64,000 nucleotides of DNA from Thiocapsa marina 5811 (GCF_000223985.1 NZ_AFWV01000002.1:403740-467739); one strand, 5' to 3'. Positions 17,078 through 26,837 are shown, counted from the first letter of the stretch. Program-made: numbers and translations. The notes: a model not told the origin generated them from the sequence alone.

Positions 17078-18673
17078 CTATTGCCCGAGACCGATGTCCT
17101 TGGGCGGGTACTTCTTGAAGGTCGCCGCGTGCGCCTTCAGCTCGGCGGCCATGGAGGCGAGCCAGGCGTTCATGCGGTGCCCGACGGGATACTCCTCCTT
17201 GGGATCGATGTAGAGATTGAACAGCCAGGGGGCGATGCCGACGTCGCTGACCGTGGTCATGTCGATGTCGAGCCATTGCGCCTGGGTCTGCACCACCTTG
17301 AGGTGGATCTTGTACTCGTACATGCGCATGGCCATCAGATCCTGCTCGGACCAGATGTAGACCTTCTCGCGCCGTGAACGGCCGTCGTCGGCGAGCAGGA
17401 ACGCGGTCTGGTCGATGCCGTCGATGTAGCGGTCCGTCGGGATGCTGTCACTGGCACCGGCGAGGGCCAGCGCGGTGTTGAATAGGTCCATCAGGTCGAA
17501 CAGCTCATCGCTCTGCCGTCCGGGGGCGATGGTGCCCTGCCAATAGGCGATGCCGGGCACGCGCACGCCGCCCTCCCAGGCCGACGCCTTGGCGCCGCGA
17601 AAGGGGGTGTAACCGCTGTCCGGCCAAGCGTCGAGCTGGGGGCCGTTATCGGATGTGATGAAGACGAAGGTGTTCTCCAGCACCCCGGCATCGGCGAGCG
17701 CCTGCACGATCTCGCCGATGTAGGCATCGACCTCGACCACCGCGTCCTTGTAGGCATACTTGCTGCCGCTCTTGCCCTCGAACGCCTTCGACGGGAAGTT
17801 GTCGGCGTGGACCTTCATGAAGGCGTGCTCCAGGAAGAAGGGTTTGTCGGCCTTGGCCAGCTCCGCGATCTTGGCGACCGTGAAGTCCGTCAGGACCCGA
17901 TCGGCCTCGGCCATGTCCTCGATGCTCCGGATCTGCGACACCTCCGTGGTCTCACCGCCCTTGAAGCCGTGGATCAGGGCCTCGCTGGCACCGGTCGCGC
18001 GCAGCATCGCAAGCCGCTCGGGGTTCAGCACCAGGTCCGGGTAGCGACGCTTGTCGAAGGCCTGAGAGAGCTCCTTCTGCGCCGGGTAGTAGCCGTAGTA
18101 CTCATCGAAGCCGATATCCTGCGGCCGCATGCCCTCGGCCTCGCCGACGTGCCACTTGCCGGTGAGGACCGTCGTATAGCCGGCCTCGCCGAGCAGCTTG
18201 GGTAAGGAGATCTCGTCCGCCCAGGGATTCTTGGCCAGGGTGTCGCCGGCGAGGATCGGGCGGGTGAGTCCCGTGCGCACCGGCAGCCGCCCGGTGAGGA
18301 TCGCCGAGCGGGTCGGGGTGCAGGTGGGCTGGGAATAGGTCGAGGTCAGCGTCAGCCCCTCTCCGGCCAGCCGGTCGATGTTGGGCGTCGCCGCGCCGAT
18401 GGCCGCACCGCCCCCGTAGACACCGGGGTCGCCCCAGCCCATGTCGTCGATCACCAGCCAGACAATGTTGGGCGGCTGGCCGAAACGGGTGCGCAGGTCG
18501 GCGAGCTTCTTGGCGGTGGCCTGCTCCTGCTCCGGGAAGGACAGCGCCGGCTCCATGCTCTCGCTGGTGCGCACGGCCTTGCTCAGCGTGCTCGCGTGCG
18601 TCAGTGTCGCGGCGGCCGGCAGGAGCAGGCAGGCGGCCAGCAGGAAGCGTCTAATCAAGGGGGTCGGGTTCAT
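17078..18673 (-). CDS. Secreted arylsulfatase (type I, formylglycine), short form
   Basis: Second periplasmic sulfatase, 531 residues, 53 bp upstream of the first on the same strand. The signal peptide is FLLAACLLLPAAATLTHA. The metal-binding stretch NIVWLVIDDMGWGDPG, the formylglycine motif CTPTRSAILTGR, LTGKWHVGEAEG and FITSDNGPQLDAW are complete. It lacks the ~200-residue C-terminal extension of its neighbour, so the pair are divergent paralogues with probably different substrates. A shared operon with an outer-membrane protein suggests uptake and desulfation of a sulfated organic compound for sulfur or carbon. Confidence 0.9.
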   Translation of the reverse strand: MNPTPLIRRFLLAACLLLPAAATLTHASTLSKAVRTSESMEPALSFPEQEQATAKKLADLRTRFGQPPNIVWLVIDDMGWGDPGVYGGGAAIGAATPNIDRLAGEGLTLTSTYSQPTCTPTRSAILTGRLPVRTGLTRPILAGDTLAKNPWADEISLPKLLGEAGYTTVLTGKWHVGEAEGMRPQDIGFDEYYGYYPAQKELSQAFDKRRYPDLVLNPERLAMLRATGASEALIHGFKGGETTEVSQIRSIEDMAEADRVLTDFTVAKIAELAKADKPFFLEHAFMKVHADNFPSKAFEGKSGSKYAYKDAVVEVDAYIGEIVQALADAGVLENTFVFITSDNGPQLDAWPDSGYTPFRGAKASAWEGGVRVPGIAYWQGTIAPGRQSDELFDLMDLFNTALALAGASDSIPTDRYIDGIDQTAFLLADDGRSRREKVYIWSEQDLMAMRMYEYKIHLKVVQTQAQWLDIDMTTVSDVGIAPWLFNLYIDPKEEYPVGHRMNAWLASMAAELKAHAATFKKYPPKDIGLGQ

Positions 18674-18726
18674 CTTATGTCCTCGTTGATGGGTGAGATC
18701 GGGTGCCGTCGTGCGCCCTGCTCTGC

Positions 18727-19713
18727 TTATCGCGCGCCTGCGCCCGCGCTGTCCCGCTGCAGTGGGAGCGATAGCGTCAGAAAAACGGCGTCGCCTTCGA
18801 CGCGATTCTGCGCCGCAAACTCGTGATACCAGCGCAGGTCCAGGCCCATGGTCCGGCCGGCGGCCTGGAACTGATAGCTGATCTCGGGCCCGAGCGCGGC
18901 GACGCGCCCCTTGAAGTCGCCCAGCAGATTGGAGCCGCTGTCGGCGGTGAGCTGCTGGTAGTAGTAGCCGGCCAGTCCGATCGCGAAACCCTTGGGCAGG
19001 TGCTGGCGGGCGCTCAGCTCCAGGTGCAGGTCGGTGCCGCTGCGGTAACCGGTGTCCGGGTTCTCGCCGTTGAAGGTCACCCCGAGCACCCCTGAGACCT
19101 CGCGGCCGGTCCCGAAGTTGGCCATGCTGAAGGCGCTGCCGACATCGAGCCCCCAACGGTTCGCGCCGATGTTGCTGATGCGCCCCACCTCGTAGGAGCC
19201 CGCCGGGATGAACAGCGAGCTGTAGAGGTTCCAGGCGCGGAACAGGTCGCCGTTGCGATGCTTCCAGCCCAGCGATGCCGCGAGGACCGGGTCGCCGAAA
19301 TCGGTCACCCGGTCGGACTTGCCGAGGGCGTTCGGCAGCCCGGGCGGCGTCAGCGCCGACGCCGTCGCCTCGATCTCCACCCGGCCGTAGGGGATCAGGG
19401 CGCCGAGGGCGAGGCGCCCGCCGATCAGATCGAGATCGGTGATCCAGGTGAGCTGCAGGAGGTTGATCAGGGCCTCGGCCGAGACCCCTTGATTCACTCG
19501 GCCGCTGATCGGAACCAGCTCGCTGGAGCTCGCCGAATAGTCGTAGAGATCGTTGGTGACATACCAGCCGGGCTTCGGAATCAGGCCCGCGAGCGGCCCG
19601 CGCTTGCCGAGCAGGTACAGGGACTTGCCGCCCTCGGCGGCGCTGGCGCAAGCCCCCGCGAGGGCAAAGAGCAGGCCGGCGACGAGCGCGGAGGTGGGAT
19701 GGGGCTTGGGCAC
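18727..19713 (-). CDS. Outer-membrane MetA-pathway (phenol-degradation type) protein
   Basis: Protein of 328 residues with a signal peptide (SALVAGLLFALAGACASAA). The ~300-residue mature part is typical of the outer-membrane Phenol_MetA_deg / MetA-pathway family: GGKSLYLLGKRGPLAGL, PGWYVTNDLYDYSAS, IPYGRVEIEA, DFGDPVLAASLGWKH and a beta-barrel-like tail ending LTLSLPL. Such proteins sit beside degradation genes for hydrophobic compounds and may act as channels; the function is unproven. It is first in the sulfatase operon, 53 bp before the short sulfatase, and divergent from the AraC regulator. It may carry sulfate esters across the outer membrane. Confidence 0.8.
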   Translation of the reverse strand: MPKPHPTSALVAGLLFALAGACASAAEGGKSLYLLGKRGPLAGLIPKPGWYVTNDLYDYSASSSELVPISGRVNQGVSAEALINLLQLTWITDLDLIGGRLALGALIPYGRVEIEATASALTPPGLPNALGKSDRVTDFGDPVLAASLGWKHRNGDLFRAWNLYSSLFIPAGSYEVGRISNIGANRWGLDVGSAFSMANFGTGREVSGVLGVTFNGENPDTGYRSGTDLHLELSARQHLPKGFAIGLAGYYYQQLTADSGSNLLGDFKGRVAALGPEISYQFQAAGRTMGLDLRWYHEFAAQNRVEGDAVFLTLSLPLQRDSAGAGAR

Positions 19714-19771
19714 GTAGGCGCTCCCGAAGGCCGGTTAATGAGCATGATCAATCAGCTCGCGGAGGCTAGGG

Positions 19772-19777
19772 TATAAT
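19772..19777 (+). promoter_or_regulatory. Possible -10 element for the araC-like gene
   Basis: A perfect TATAAT preceded by TAGGG lies 42 bases before the regulator ATG, inside the 105-bp divergent intergenic space. No good -35 hexamer is seen at 17 bp, so activator dependence is possible. Confidence 0.4.
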
Positions 19778-19818
19778 TGCCGGTCTTCGCTATTCACTTT
19801 GCGCAAAGGTGGGCCGGC

Positions 19819-20895
19819 ATGAGCGCAGCAGACAAGATCCCGGCGTCCCCGCCGTCCGGAAAGATCAGCGGATACACCGGGCTCGGCATCGTGGGCATCC
19901 AGGAGTGCGCGGACCCCTGCCACTGGGAACGGATCTCACAGCCCTGGGAACTGTTGGCCACACCGCTCGGCGCAGGCCCCTTCCACAACCGCAAGACCTT
20001 CCTCGCCACCCCCGACTGCATCCTGTATCACGAGTCCTTCGCCAGCCGGGTGAAGGCGCAGGCGCTCTCGCCTGAGGGGATGGTCGCCTTCGCGGTGGTG
20101 GTCCGCCCCGGCGCGCGGACCTCATGGTTCGGCCGGCCACTGCATGAGCGCGGCGTGCCCGTGACCTTGCCGGGCGGGGTCGAGGTGCTCCTGGAAGCCG
20201 GCCAGGAGCACATCATGCTGCTGATCCGCAAGACGCTGCTGCGCCGGCACCTGTCGGCGGAGGGTTACGCGGCGCTGGAGGCCGCCGCATTTGGCCGTCT
20301 GCTCCCGGCCGATGCCGAGACCCTGGGTGCACTGGCGGCCCGGCTCACGGGTCTGCTGACGCGCACCCATGGCGCGCCCGAGATGCTGCGTCATCCGGCT
20401 GTCATCGCCACCTTGGAGACCGAGCTGGTCACCGGACTCGCGCAGGTGCTGAGCCTGAGCGGGGGCGAGCCCCGTGCGCCCCTGTCGCTGCGCCGACGCG
20501 GATTCGATCGCGCCATCGCGTGCATCCGTCACGCGGATCTCGCCACGCTGGACACGGCGGCGCTCTGCGCCGCAGCTGCCGTCAGCGCGCGAACCCTGGA
20601 ATACGCCTTTCGGGAGGAATTGGGCCTGTCGCCCGCGGCCTTCATCCGCAGGCTGCGCCTGCATGCGCTGCGCCGCGCCCTACTCGCTAGCGCCCTGGGT
20701 GAATCGACCGTCACCGAGCTGGCCTATCATCTCGGTTTCACGCAGCTCGGCCGCCTCGCCGGGACCTACCGGCGCACATTCGGAGAGGGCCCGTCAGCGA
20801 CACTCGCCCGCCCCAATCGCGACGAAGCGCCACGACTGTGGGCGACACAGCCTGTGCAGACCGCCGATGGCACAGGCATCGCCGCCCGAGGATGA
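19819..20895 (+). CDS. AraC-family transcriptional regulator
   Basis: Transcription factor of 358 residues. The N-terminal ~220 residues resemble the ligand-sensing half of AraC_binding_2-type regulators. The C-terminal ~100 carry two helix-turn-helix motifs: LCAAAAVSARTLEYAFREEL with GLSPAAFIRRLRLHALRRAL, and VTELAYHLGFTQLGRLAGTY followed by the conserved FGEGPSATL end. ATG 19819 is preceded by AAAGGTGGG. It is divergent from the outer-membrane protein/sulfatase operon with only 105 bp between, so it is the obvious candidate regulator of that operon. The inducer is unknown. Confidence 0.88.
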   Translation: MSAADKIPASPPSGKISGYTGLGIVGIQECADPCHWERISQPWELLATPLGAGPFHNRKTFLATPDCILYHESFASRVKAQALSPEGMVAFAVVVRPGARTSWFGRPLHERGVPVTLPGGVEVLLEAGQEHIMLLIRKTLLRRHLSAEGYAALEAAAFGRLLPADAETLGALAARLTGLLTRTHGAPEMLRHPAVIATLETELVTGLAQVLSLSGGEPRAPLSLRRRGFDRAIACIRHADLATLDTAALCAAAAVSARTLEYAFREELGLSPAAFIRRLRLHALRRALLASALGESTVTELAYHLGFTQLGRLAGTYRRTFGEGPSATLARPNRDEAPRLWATQPVQTADGTGIAARG

Positions 20896-21409
20896 ACGAC
20901 TGCTGTTCATCTCGCCGCGGCGACTCGGGCGACGGCGCCTAGTCCTCGCTTCGGACGGGCCGCCGGCTTCTGAAGCCACGGGATCGACGTTCCGCTCCCG
21001 TCGTCGAACCCCTGTTCGGGATCAGTAAGCAGCGTTCGAGAGCGTTCGGTGGACGCTTGCGGTCCATGAGTGATACGTAGGCTTGTCACCTTTTAACCAT
21101 AGTAAGGATCGCCGATGCGCTCTCATTTGATCCGCTCTTGGCCGACAGCGGACGCCAGGGCAGACATCCGGCATGGCCAGCCCGGATCAGCCTGAGAAAT
21201 GTTCGCAGAATAAAGCGAGCGACAACAGCTGGCCCGGACGAAGCCGGCCTACATCGCAAATGCAGCCGGACGTCCTTCCGCAGACCCCGGTGGATCGGCT
21301 TCCGTGACCCACGCCGTTCGACTTGTGCTGGCGCGCAGTGATGACGACCGAGCCAACCGGCCACAACGGGCCGGTCCGGCTCGGCGTCACGTTCACAGAC
21401 GCGGCCAGC
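20896..21409 (+). other. Gene-free stretch between araC-like gene and xfp remnant
   Basis: About 510 bases with no convincing reading frame on either strand. Short direct repeats (AGCGTTCGAGAGCGTTCG near 21032) and arginine/serine-rich accidental frames only. It may contain eroded mobile-element sequence, but I recognise none. Confidence 0.45.
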
Positions 21410-23031
21410 TCAATAGGGCCACACCCAATCGTCGATCTCGGGCTTGTCGATGCCGTGCTCGTAGGCGTAGTTGCGGCACTCGATCTGCATATCACGGAGC
21501 TTCTCCTTGACATGCGCCCCGGCGACCTGGAGGCGCGGGACCCGGTTGATCACGTCGATGGCCAGGCTGAAGCGGTCGATCTCATTCTGGATCGCGAGCT
21601 CCATCGGGGTGTTGATGTTGCCCTTCTCCTTGTAGCCGCGCACGTGCAGGTTCCTGTGATTGGTGCGCCGGTAGGCGAGCCGGTGGATTAGCCAGGGATA
21701 GCCGTGGAAGTTGAAGATGATCGGCCGATCCTTGGTGAACAGGCTGTCGAAGTCGGCATCCGAGAGCCCGTGGGGGTGCTCGCCCGCGGGCTGGAGCTTG
21801 AAGAGGTCCACCACGTTGATGAACCGGATCTTGATGTCGTCGAAGTGCTCGCGCAGGAGCGCGGCGGCGGCCAGGGCCTCCTTGGTCGGGATGTCGCCGC
21901 AGCCCACCAGCACCGCGTCGGGCTCGCTGCCCTGGTCGTTGCTGGCCCATTCCCAGGTGCCGATGCCCTTGGTGCAGTGCTTGATGGCGGCGTCCATGTC
22001 CAGGTACTGCAGGTGGTTCTGCTTGTCGGCCACGATCACGTTGATGTCGTCGCGGCTCGGCAGGCAGTGGTTCACCGTCGAGAGCAGGGTGTTGACGTCC
22101 GGCGGCAGATAGATGCGCGTGACCTCCGGGTTCTTGTTCACCACCGCAGAGCCAGAGCTTCTTGCTGACCTCGTAGACCGCGTCGAGCTTGGTCGAAGTG
22201 TTCTCGTCCGGGCCGAAGATCCGGAAGTTGCCCATGTTCTTCGCCATGATGTCGCGCAGCAGCGCGCCGGATGGCTTGGTGTTCATGGCTCGGCTCTTGG
22301 CCGGCTCGGGCACCTCGAGCGCATAGTCCCGGAAGTCGGGCATGCGCAGGGCCCGGCGCAGAAGTCCGCCGTTGGTGTGGGGGTTGGCGCCCATGCGCAG
22401 GATGCCCTTGGGCGCCAGTGCCTTGAGCTCCGGGATCAGCCGGCCCGACTGGTCGAAGAGCTCCTCGGGTTTGTAGCTCCGCATCCAGTCCTCGAGCTGC
22501 CTGATGTGGGCTGGGTTGTTGCGCATCCCTGACAGGGATACCTGATGGGCACGCCAGAAGCCCTCGACCTTGTGGCCGTCGACCTCCTTCGGCCCGGTCC
22601 AACCCTAGGGGGTTCGCAGCACGATCATGGGCCAGTGGCAGCGGGTCGCCTTGCCGGAGCTGCGCGCCTCGTCCTGGAAGGCGCGGATCTCCGCGTAGCA
22701 GGCGTCCATGGTTGCCGCCATCTGCTGATGCATGGTCATCGGGTCGTCGCCCTCGACGCAGTGGGGGGTCCACCCGTAGCCGCGCATCAGCTCCGCCAGC
22801 TCCTCCTGAGGGATGCGCGAGAGCAGCGTCGGGTTGTTGATCTTGTAGCCGTTGAGATGAAGGATCGGCCAGGAAGATCGCCTCCTGCTCGTGGGCGTTG
22901 ATGATCCGGTTGAGATGCACGCACATGAACGACAGGCCGGGGCTCGCGCCCCAGTGGCCGAGGAGCCGCTTCTTGATGTGCGCTTCCTTGAGGGGCTCGC
23001 GCAGCAGCGGATTGTCGAGCAGATAGATCAT
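21410..23031 (-). pseudogene. xfp: Phosphoketolase (Xfp), degraded
   Basis: Unmistakable pieces of a thiamine-diphosphate phosphoketolase in three frames. The N-terminal part (from ATG 23031) has [18 protein letters not shown] and ends near QEAIFLADP. The next piece reads [32 protein letters not shown] and [12 protein letters not shown], then an in-frame TAG at 22602, continuing RLEDW-type sequence to EVSKKLWL. The last reads VVNKNPEVTRIYLPPDVNTL to the natural end VWPY. About 100 residues are missing at each of two junctions (near 22870 and 22143), including much of the cofactor-binding core. The intact enzyme is ~790 residues. Its ATG overlaps the stop of the SulP gene (ATGA), so it was once co-translated with it. 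It cannot be functional. Confidence 0.9.
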
Positions 23032-24749
23032 GCCCGCCGTTGCTCGAATGCGCGTATCGCCGATTTGACGGTCGGGTAGACGCGATCGGCAGTTAACTCA
23101 CGACGCGCGTCGACCCAAGCGCCTTGAAAGGGTCGGTCCAGGCTGCGCTTGACGTTCGCGCTCGCGAGCACGACGCCGCGGGCGGCCAACTCTTCGCTCA
23201 GCCGATCGATGGCATCGATGGCCGTGCCGTCGACCACGTTGATGGAGCTCGCATCGATCACGACCCATTCCACGGGCGTCTTGGATGCGGCGATCAGCGC
23301 CAGCACCCGCTCGCGGAAGTAGTCGACGTTGTAGAACACCAGACTGGCCTCGAAGCGATACAGCAGCAGGCCGGGGATGGTCTTCGCCTCCGGGTAGTCG
23401 TCGATGTCGTGGAAGCCCTTCAGCCCCGGCACGCGGCCCAGCACGGCATCCACCGGCCGCGAGCTTTGCGCGAGCAGCTGCAGCAGGCTCAGGATCACGG
23501 CCAGCAGGACGCCGGGCAAGGCGCCGAGCACCAGCACGCCCAGGGTGGTGCCGACGGAGAAGGCCAGCTCGACGCGGCTGATCGAATAGAGCTTGCGCAG
23601 CATCGCACCATCGAACAGCCCCGCCGCGGCGACGATGATCACCGCCGCCAGCGCGGTCATCGGCACGAAGGCGAGCGGCGCGGTCAGAAAGAACAGCACC
23701 GCGAGCATGGCGCCGCCGGCGACGATGCCGACCAGCTGGGTCTTGCCGCCCATGGCGTCGTTGACCGCGGTGCGCGAATCCGCGCCGGTGACCGGGAAGC
23801 CCTGGGCCAGTGCGGAGGCGAGGTTGGCCGCGCCGAAGCCGAACAACTCGCGGTTGGGGTCGATCGGGTAGTGATTGCGCTGGGCGAAGCCCTTCGCGGT
23901 CAAGATACCGCTGGTGAAGCTCACCAAGACCAGGCCGGCCGCATCACGCAGGATCAGCGGGTAGTCCGTGGCCGGCAGCAGCGGGATGTGGAAGAATTCC
24001 GGCAGGCCCGCGGGCACCGCGCCGAGCACGGCGACGCCGTGCTGCTCCAGGCCGAGCGCCGCGGCCAGTGCGATGCCGACGACGACCACGACCAAGGCCC
24101 CCGGCAGCCGCGGCGCGAAACGGCGCAGTGCCAGCAGCCCGACCAGCGAGCCGAGCCCCAGGAGCAGCGTCGGCAGATGGGCCGTGGGCAGGCGTTCGAC
24201 GTGCTCGGCCAGCTTGCCGAGGAAGTCCGGCGCCTGGACCGAATAGCCGAACAGCTTGTCGAGCTGACCGACGATGATGAGCACAGCGATCCCGTTCATG
24301 AAGCCGACCAGGATCGGCTGCGACAGGAAGCGTGCGATGAAGCCGAGCCGCGCCGTGCCCGCCAGCAGATAGATGATGCCGGCGCCCAGGGTCATGGCGG
24401 TCACCAGCGCCAAGTAGCGCTCTGTGTCGCCGCCGGCGAGCGGTGCGAGAGCGGCGGCCATCAGCATGCAGGTGGCGGCGTCCGGCCCGGTCATCAGCTG
24501 TCGCGATGAGCCGAACAGGGCGTAGGCGAACAGCGGGAAGATCGCCGAGTACATGCCGATCACCGCCGGCACGCCGGCGATGTCGGCATAGGCGATCCCC
24601 ACCGGCAGCGCGACGGCCGCCACCGACAGGCCCGCCGCGATGTCGCCGGGCAGCCAGGCGACGCGGTAGCGGGACAAGCTCTCGACGCCGGGAGCGACCC
24701 GGCCGACGACACGGCGAATCCGACCCGGCGGCTGCTCGGCGTCAGTCAT
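23028..24749 (-). CDS. SulP-family anion transporter with C-terminal STAS domain
   Basis: Inner-membrane SLC26/SulP transporter of 573 residues, apparently intact. Landmarks are the N-terminal YRVAWLPGDIAAGLSVAAVA, PVGIAYADIAGVPAVIGMYS, FGSSRQLMTGPDAATCMLM, about ten or more further hydrophobic segments and a C-terminal STAS domain (about 440-565) with EWVVIDASSINVVDGTAID around the usual phosphorylatable Ser. Substrates of the family include sulfate, bicarbonate and dicarboxylates and cannot be told apart here. It lies between remnants of ppk2 (upstream) and xfp (overlapping downstream), so it is the only survivor of its operon. Confidence 0.9.
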   Translation of the reverse strand: MTDAEQPPGRIRRVVGRVAPGVESLSRYRVAWLPGDIAAGLSVAAVALPVGIAYADIAGVPAVIGMYSAIFPLFAYALFGSSRQLMTGPDAATCMLMAAALAPLAGGDTERYLALVTAMTLGAGIIYLLAGTARLGFIARFLSQPILVGFMNGIAVLIIVGQLDKLFGYSVQAPDFLGKLAEHVERLPTAHLPTLLLGLGSLVGLLALRRFAPRLPGALVVVVVGIALAAALGLEQHGVAVLGAVPAGLPEFFHIPLLPATDYPLILRDAAGLVLVSFTSGILTAKGFAQRNHYPIDPNRELFGFGAANLASALAQGFPVTGADSRTAVNDAMGGKTQLVGIVAGGAMLAVLFFLTAPLAFVPMTALAAVIIVAAAGLFDGAMLRKLYSISRVELAFSVGTTLGVLVLGALPGVLLAVILSLLQLLAQSSRPVDAVLGRVPGLKGFHDIDDYPEAKTIPGLLLYRFEASLVFYNVDYFRERVLALIAASKTPVEWVVIDASSINVVDGTAIDAIDRLSEELAARGVVLASANVKRSLDRPFQGAWVDARRELTADRVYPTVKSAIRAFEQRRA

Positions 24750-24794
24750 GTTTCGGTCTCCGGGATGTCTGCAAGGATGATCAAAGGTTTCTCA

Positions 24795-25013
24795 ACCGGC
24801 CGCGCCGGGGCGCTTGCCCGCCTGCTCGTTATCCAGCGCCTTTTTCGTGATGCTTTGAATCACCAGGTTGAAGATGGCCACCTGCCCCTTGCTTGGCGTG
24901 TGCTGGTGATAGCGCCACAGGAAATCGCGGGCCGCCTCGTCCTTGCTGGGCACCTTGAAGCCGGTGACCGTGCAGCCCTGCGGGTTCATCGCGCCGAGCA
25001 CATGGTTGATGGT
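24795..25013 (-). pseudogene. Polyphosphate kinase 2 (PPK2) fragment
   Basis: About 50 codons are clearly PPK2: TINHVLGAMNPQGCTVTGF, KVPSKDEAARDFLWRYHQHT and KGQVAIFN. They cover only the stretch after the Walker A region; both the N-terminal portion and everything from the usual RSHYEDVL motif on are missing. A ~24-codon tail (ending GKRPGAAG) follows, possibly a displaced C-terminus. PPK2 enzymes are ~270-300 residues, so this is a dead remnant. It precedes the SulP gene by 45 bp on the same strand. Confidence 0.75.
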
Positions 25014-25723
25014 CTGCGTTTGTGGAGGTGACAGGTGCGATGGTTGCCTTGCTCGCCCGGAAGTCGGAGCGCCGATCCGGGCAGCAGCGATGCGCGGGTT
25101 AGGCGGCGACCTTGGCGGCCTGGGCAACGCCGTGCGCCGCATGCCACCCCTTAGAGAAACCGCTGATACCAAACACATATCAAGCCTTCCACAATCCGGT
25201 CGGTGGTGAAATCCAGGTAAGAGGTCTTCTGCATGTCACCCGGTAACGGCGAAAAAGTAGAGTGGCGCTTGGCATCACACAACCGTCCCGAAAGGGACTC
25301 TACCTTTCCGTCTCGATCCGACTTACGCTCGCCTGTTTAAGCAGATTTCCGGAGATCACCCCGTCTACGGGGGACGATTCGGGTCGAGGAATGCAGCGCG
25401 CCTCTGCGCGTGCTGAGGCAATGAGGTCGTGCAGCAGGGCGCGCCGCCAGCCGGGTGCAACACCGGCGATGCCGGCTAAGATCTCCAACGAATTGCAACG
25501 AGCGACGCCCGCTGGGGGTCGGACGGTATCGACAGCAACGGGCTCCTAGCCCGGCGCGAACAGATCCGCCGAGATTCGCCGGCTGCGCGCGCGCGGTGGT
25601 CGATGACCCGGATGGTCGGCGTATGCGCTTGCCCGGGTACGTCGCCCTCGGCTTTATCGACCTCCATCGTCTGGCACTTCCTGAATGACAACCCTGGAAA
25701 TCAGATTGTGAGGAGACCCGGGT
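25014..25723 (+). other. Gene-free stretch with a repeat fragment
   Basis: About 700 bases without a supported gene. At 25284..25302 it carries CGTCCCGAAAGGGACTCTA, the hairpin core of the 112-bp repeat family at 4823 and 31415, here without its flanks. Long minus-strand frames continuing into the permease gene are out-of-frame shadows. The last ~50 bases hold the AGGAG ribosome site and leader of the ABC transporter operon. Confidence 0.5.
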
Positions 25724-26830
25724 TTGGCCGCCATGAGCGATGATTCGATCAAGACTGAAGATCTCTCGTTCGCGCTGGAGGGTCGCCTCACGGCGTCGAA
25801 CATCGGTCCGATTTGGGCCGAAGCGGCGCAAACCCTGGAACGCAACCCGGATCGGCGGGTTGTCGTGGATGCGTCGCGCTTGGACTACGTCGACAATACC
25901 GGCATCGCACTGCTGTTCGATCTGAAGCGACGGCGGCGACCGAAAGGTGCCGAGATCGAAATACAGGGCCTGGCGCCGAACCTCGCGACACTGGTTCCCG
26001 ACGATGACCCGGAGGACCTCAGCGGCGCGGCGCCGCAGGCGCCGTCTGTCGGTCTGTTCGAGCAGATCGGTCGCGCGACGGAGCAGCAGATCACCTATAC
26101 GCAGCGGATGCTCGCGTTCCTCGGCGACTGCGGCGCGGCCTTTCTGCTGGCAACCCGTCGCCGCGGTGTCGTCCGCTGGAGCGAGACGCTGAGCGTGGCC
26201 ACCGAGGCCGGTGCCAACGCGGTGCCCATCGTGCTCCTGATTGGTTTCCTGATGGGGGTGATCATCGCCTTCGAGATCGGGCTGGTCGCACGGCAATTCG
26301 GCGCGGTCATCTTCGTCGTCGATGGTGTGGGCGTTGCCATGTTGCGCGAACTCGGGCCGCTGATGACCGCCATCGTCTTCGCCGGGCGCACCGGGGCCGC
26401 CTTCGCCGCCCAGATCGGCACCCAGAAGGTCAACGAGGAGATCAACGCCATTCTCACCTTCGGTCTCGACCCGATCCATTTCCTGGTCTTGCCGCGACTG
26501 CTGGCGGCGGTGCTCGTGGTGCCGCTGCTGACGGTGTTCGCCGATGTCGTCGGGTTGTTCGGCGGCGCGCTTGTGTTGGTCAGCTTCGACATCGGCTTCG
26601 TCCAGTTCTACAACCACCTGCTCGGCGCCGTCGGCATGAACGATCTCCTGGTGGGTCTTCTGAAGGCCGCGGTGTTCGGGTTTGCGATCGCTGCCATCGG
26701 CTGCGAGCGCGGGCTGTCCACGGGTGCCGGAGCGACCTCGGTGGGCCTCTCGGCAACGAGCGCGGTCGTGACCAGCATCGTGTGGGTCGTCGTGCTCGAC
26801 GGCCTGTTCACCGTGCTGCTGTCCGGTTGA
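25724..26830 (+). CDS. MlaE-family lipid ABC transporter permease with N-terminal STAS domain
   Basis: Inner-membrane permease of 368 residues. Residues ~15-95 form a STAS-like domain (LEGRLTASNIGPIWAEA, VVVDASRLDYVDNTGIALL), the role of a separate MlaB in E. coli, here fused to the permease. The rest is MlaE-like: NAVPIVLLIGFLMGVIIAFE, MLRELGPLMTAIVFAGRTGA, FAAQIGTQKVNEEINA and five to six membrane segments. AGGAG at 25711-25715 is eight bases before the TTG at 25724, whereas the ATG at 25733 is further away, so the TTG start is used. First of four genes encoding an MCE-type lipid transporter. Confidence 0.9.
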   Translation: MAAMSDDSIKTEDLSFALEGRLTASNIGPIWAEAAQTLERNPDRRVVVDASRLDYVDNTGIALLFDLKRRRRPKGAEIEIQGLAPNLATLVPDDDPEDLSGAAPQAPSVGLFEQIGRATEQQITYTQRMLAFLGDCGAAFLLATRRRGVVRWSETLSVATEAGANAVPIVLLIGFLMGVIIAFEIGLVARQFGAVIFVVDGVGVAMLRELGPLMTAIVFAGRTGAAFAAQIGTQKVNEEINAILTFGLDPIHFLVLPRLLAAVLVVPLLTVFADVVGLFGGALVLVSFDIGFVQFYNHLLGAVGMNDLLVGLLKAAVFGFAIAAIGCERGLSTGAGATSVGLSATSAVVTSIVWVVVLDGLFTVLLSG

Positions 26831-26837
26831 CCGGCAG

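Noticed and set aside
23124..24509. A 461-codon plus-strand frame opposite SulP
   Set aside because: Composition dominated by Gln, Arg, His and Asp, typical of antisense membrane-protein DNA.
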